Positions 61,301-64,000 of a DNA stretch of 64,000 nt are shown here, piece by piece; within the stretch, counting starts at the first letter, position 1, and each line of letters opens with the position of its first letter. The notes beneath the pieces were generated by a model. The model worked only from the letters and a program-made list of their open reading frames with translations. It had not been told where the DNA came from and did not search any database. The translations under genes were made by a program, and so were the position numbers. Source of the stretch: Uranotaenia lowii (Eukaryota > Arthropoda > Insecta > Diptera > Culicidae). Where the stretch lies: positions 427,843,324-427,907,323 of the forward strand of contig NC_073692.1 in NCBI RefSeq assembly GCF_029784155.1. Direction: 5' to 3'.

Positions 61301-63440
61301 AACAAAAATCACTTTCAACAACGAGTGAAATAGAAACGGCCATCAATTAGGGGAAGAACAATCGGACACTTAATCGCTGCGCTGTGAAACCGTTTCGATT
61401 TCATTGGTTCAATAATGTCATTTCTCCGGGCATTTTGATCACACAGTTTCCAGCTGGCAACAATAAAAGAAAAACAAATAATAAACCGGTGAAAGAAACT
61501 AATTTCCACTACTTTCAATTTCCACCAGACGAATTGTAGCAATGATAGCTACAATTCAACCTTTCTTCTTCTCCTCGCCATTCGAAAAAGTTCCAATTAG
61601 TTGGCTGAGATGACCGCAGCTCATCGATCAACACAAACTTCCCCGAAAAAATCACTGAAACAGGTGCATTATGAATTTCGGTTCCGAATTGATCGCCGCC
61701 GGCCGAAAAGAAAAGTGAAAATAATACCTACTCCTATGTAGCGTGTTTTTTTTTCGTTCGCGTCAGCTTTCACCCACTGTGCTGTGCTGTGATGGGTCTT
61801 TGGTGTATTTTTTCGTGGTAGCGCAGCGCAGCAATTGAAAATACCGACCGACCGAGAGACTAAAACGTAGAAAGAAAAAAATGTAAACGAACTCTGACGA
61901 GTCGAATGAGCTAGTTCAGGGTCACACAGCCAGTAGGTTGTTGTGTTTTTGTTGTTGCTGAAGATGAAAGAAGTGCGGGGAAACCAGCAGAAACAGCAAC
62001 AACTCTAGTCTTGTTTTTTTTAGTATGAGACCGTTTTTGTACGATTCTCGGGATGGATGTTGGGTGAGTTCTGTTTTCCCCCTTCATGTTTGTTCCTTGT
62101 TTAAGAGATGGAACAGAGATGGAACACGGAACAAGAAACGACGAACTCTCGCGGTCGCTCGTTCTCACTCGGAATTCATGCATACATAACCAATGGAAGG
62201 CGATCCCAACTTAAAACAACATTGAGGAGGTTTCGTTCTACCAAGAATGATATCGAGGCCATGAAAAAATAAAACAAGGTTGCCCTTGGACGGAAACACA
62301 CCAGGCTGTCTTAGAGCCACCTGGTGGACGATAGTCGAAGGTTCAAAACGGACCTGCGCAACAGGAGGCCTTCACAGTGCTGCCAGCGTGGGTTCCGTCC
62401 AATTCGGCCTTTTGGAGAAGAGGAAGCTAGGGACCCACCAAGAACTTCCTCAACAGCAGCAACAACAACAGCATTAACATGGCAACAAACACCCAGAGCG
62501 AGTGAGAGTACATTCAACTTCGACTCCAACGACTTCGAATAAGTAGGTAGGTAGGTGGTATATCTAGTAGGCAATGAACTTCCCTCCGCGTGGCATTCAC
62601 CGCACATCGCTTTCCACCACAAAGTGTGCGGGAGAATCAAAACATGCGGCACTCGCAGAGGAGAGTTGGCCATGGCTTTTGCTTTTCTCCGACAGGCAAA
62701 CTAGACTAGGAACGTCGTTCATGCCGAAGACATTCACCAAAAAGCCTACTATTTATGCTGCTGCTGTTGCTGCGAAGCGTTTGGTTTGGTATCGAATCGA
62801 AACAAAAAGCATGCGAAAGTAATGTCGGTGAAAAACGAAAGCTCGGTTATTTCGATTTTCATTATCATCGTTATTAATGCACTTGCTTGCTTGCTCGCTG
62901 CTTGCTTTGAGTGGCTCTGTGTATACAATTCTTCCATCATTTTTTTTTTCCAATAAACACATAAATTTGGAAGAAAGTTTGGCCTTGCAATGAATGCTGC
63001 CCGTTTGCCGGTTCAGTGGCGCGGCGCGTGTTTACGCGAGGCTTGAGACTGGGATCTGGCTATTTGCTGCTGGCTGCCTCGCTTTTAATTTATACACTTT
63101 CGTGTGCGCGATGGATGAAGAAAAGTGAAGCTTGAAGTGTTTTCTATTTCACATATTTATTTATACCTACATCGTTCCCCCCGGTTGTTGTTGACTTGAC
63201 TTGACCAGGTTAAGAGTTGAGAATGGCCTCGGGGCTGCAAATGCATTCACTCGAACTCGAAAACTCGAGCCACATTACTAATATTGACATTTCCAAGCAC
63301 GAACCCTTGCTTATTATTATTGTCTCTGTGTTTCTGGGTAAGTGAAAGAAACTACCAAGCACTTGACTAACAGACAGACAGTTGAAAACTTTCAAGAACT
63401 TTGAGCCCTACAATAATGTGCCTGAATGTGTAAATATTTC
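61300..63440. other. GC-richer unique island at the right end
   Basis: Non-repetitive, with short CAG/CAA runs (62450-62475) that create Gln-rich frames on the plus strand. Frames up to 120 codons (62311-62673 minus) have no recognisable domain. Likely upstream regulatory or 5' non-coding sequence of the E75 locus, by position only. Confidence 0.35.
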
Positions 63441-64000
63441 ACGTTACTACCAGACTTAGTCAGGGCAGACTGCTTGGCAAGGTCGAGTCATGAGTTCTTC
63501 CTACGAAATTCATTTTTCCGGGTAAACAGCGTTATACAGAATTGAGAGAATTCAGATCTTTTGAATTTTCGATTTCGTTTTGAGTAATGAAATCTTATTC
63601 CGGAGATTTTCAAACTCAAATTATAATCGAAATTAAATTAATTTCCGATTTTTTTTCCATTTTTTTCTTTGATTGCCTGAACTCCAATCCGAGCACAATC
63701 TTATATTTTATCAGAAACAAGGTAAGCTTTTTTTAATAGGTTAGGATATAGGAGATTTTAAATTTAAAATAATCAATACTTTATACTTTGTACATAGATA
63801 GAAACCTACTACTAAATACATCTTTCAGAAATCCAAATTCAAATTTCAACAGCCTTAATAAAAAAAATGAATTTCGTACGAGTGACATCCAAAACACACA
63901 TCTCGAAAATTTTGAAAAGCGTTTTTTTTTTTAATAAGGCGTAGGTTTTAGGACTTGGGAAGTTTTTTTAGGGACTTTAGGCTAACAACCTACTGCTCCC
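63441..64000. other. A/T-rich sequence, nothing recognised
   Basis: No frames or repeat ends of note. Confidence 0.45.

Noticed and set aside
62280..62673. Gln-rich plus-strand frame and a 120-codon minus-strand frame, considered as an E75C-type first exon
   Set aside because: The Gln run comes from a CAG/CAA microsatellite. No phase-1 donor follows a plausible nuclear receptor N-terminus.

Overview
The window is A+T-rich animal DNA with long non-coding stretches, many degraded transposons and one recognisable gene. On the minus strand it carries the 5' part of the ecdysone-induced nuclear receptor gene E75 (Eip75B, NR1D3). Two coding exons can be read with confidence. The first, at 19994-20615, is an isoform-specific N-terminal exon that resembles the E75A N-terminus and ends ...KGEPDLNI. 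The second, at 1696-1784, is an 89-nt exon encoding the first zinc finger of the DNA-binding domain, ending ...CEGCK. The two join cleanly in phase 1, and the second ends at the intron position conserved in E75 genes. The rest of the receptor (second zinc finger, hinge, ligand-binding domain) lies to the left of base 1. The host is an insect. The receptor sequence and transposon landscape suggest a fly, most likely a mosquito, but the species cannot be fixed from sequence alone.

Layout. 1-1695: intron after the zinc-finger-1 exon. 1785-19993: an 18.2-kb E75A intron alternating GC-richer unique islands (about 6.6-8.3, 12.2-14.9 and 17.5-19.9 kb) with transposon remnants. It contains a perfect inverted-repeat ecdysone-response-element match at 13289-13301 and two near matches. 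20616-about 21540: 5' UTR/promoter side of E75A. 21.5-64 kb: no recognisable coding exon, but GC-richer islands at about 24.0-25.6, 29.7-30.5, 37.3-39.0, 43.3-45.4, 51.8-53.1 and 61.3-63.4 kb. A strong recursive-splice-like site at about 28.6 kb on the minus strand suggests this half is intron of a longer upstream-promoter E75 transcript.

Mobile elements whose ends could be read include a PIF/Harbinger-like MITE, a Tc1-like relic with transposase fragments, a hAT element with a perfect 8-bp target duplication, two TTAA-flanked piggyBac-type MITEs (one containing the 3' end of a LINE ORF), a multi-copy CCGG-rich MITE family, a CACTA-like insertion nested in one of those, tRNA-derived SINEs with target-site duplications, and a retroelement family with AAGCT-repeat tails. 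Tandem arrays have periods of about 165, 430 and 145-190 bp, and there are large degenerate low-complexity tracts. A 500-N gap lies at 47791-48290.

No CRISPR array, operon or unusual defence or metabolic system is present. The points most worth checking are the ecdysone-response elements, the recursive splice site and the nested mobile elements.
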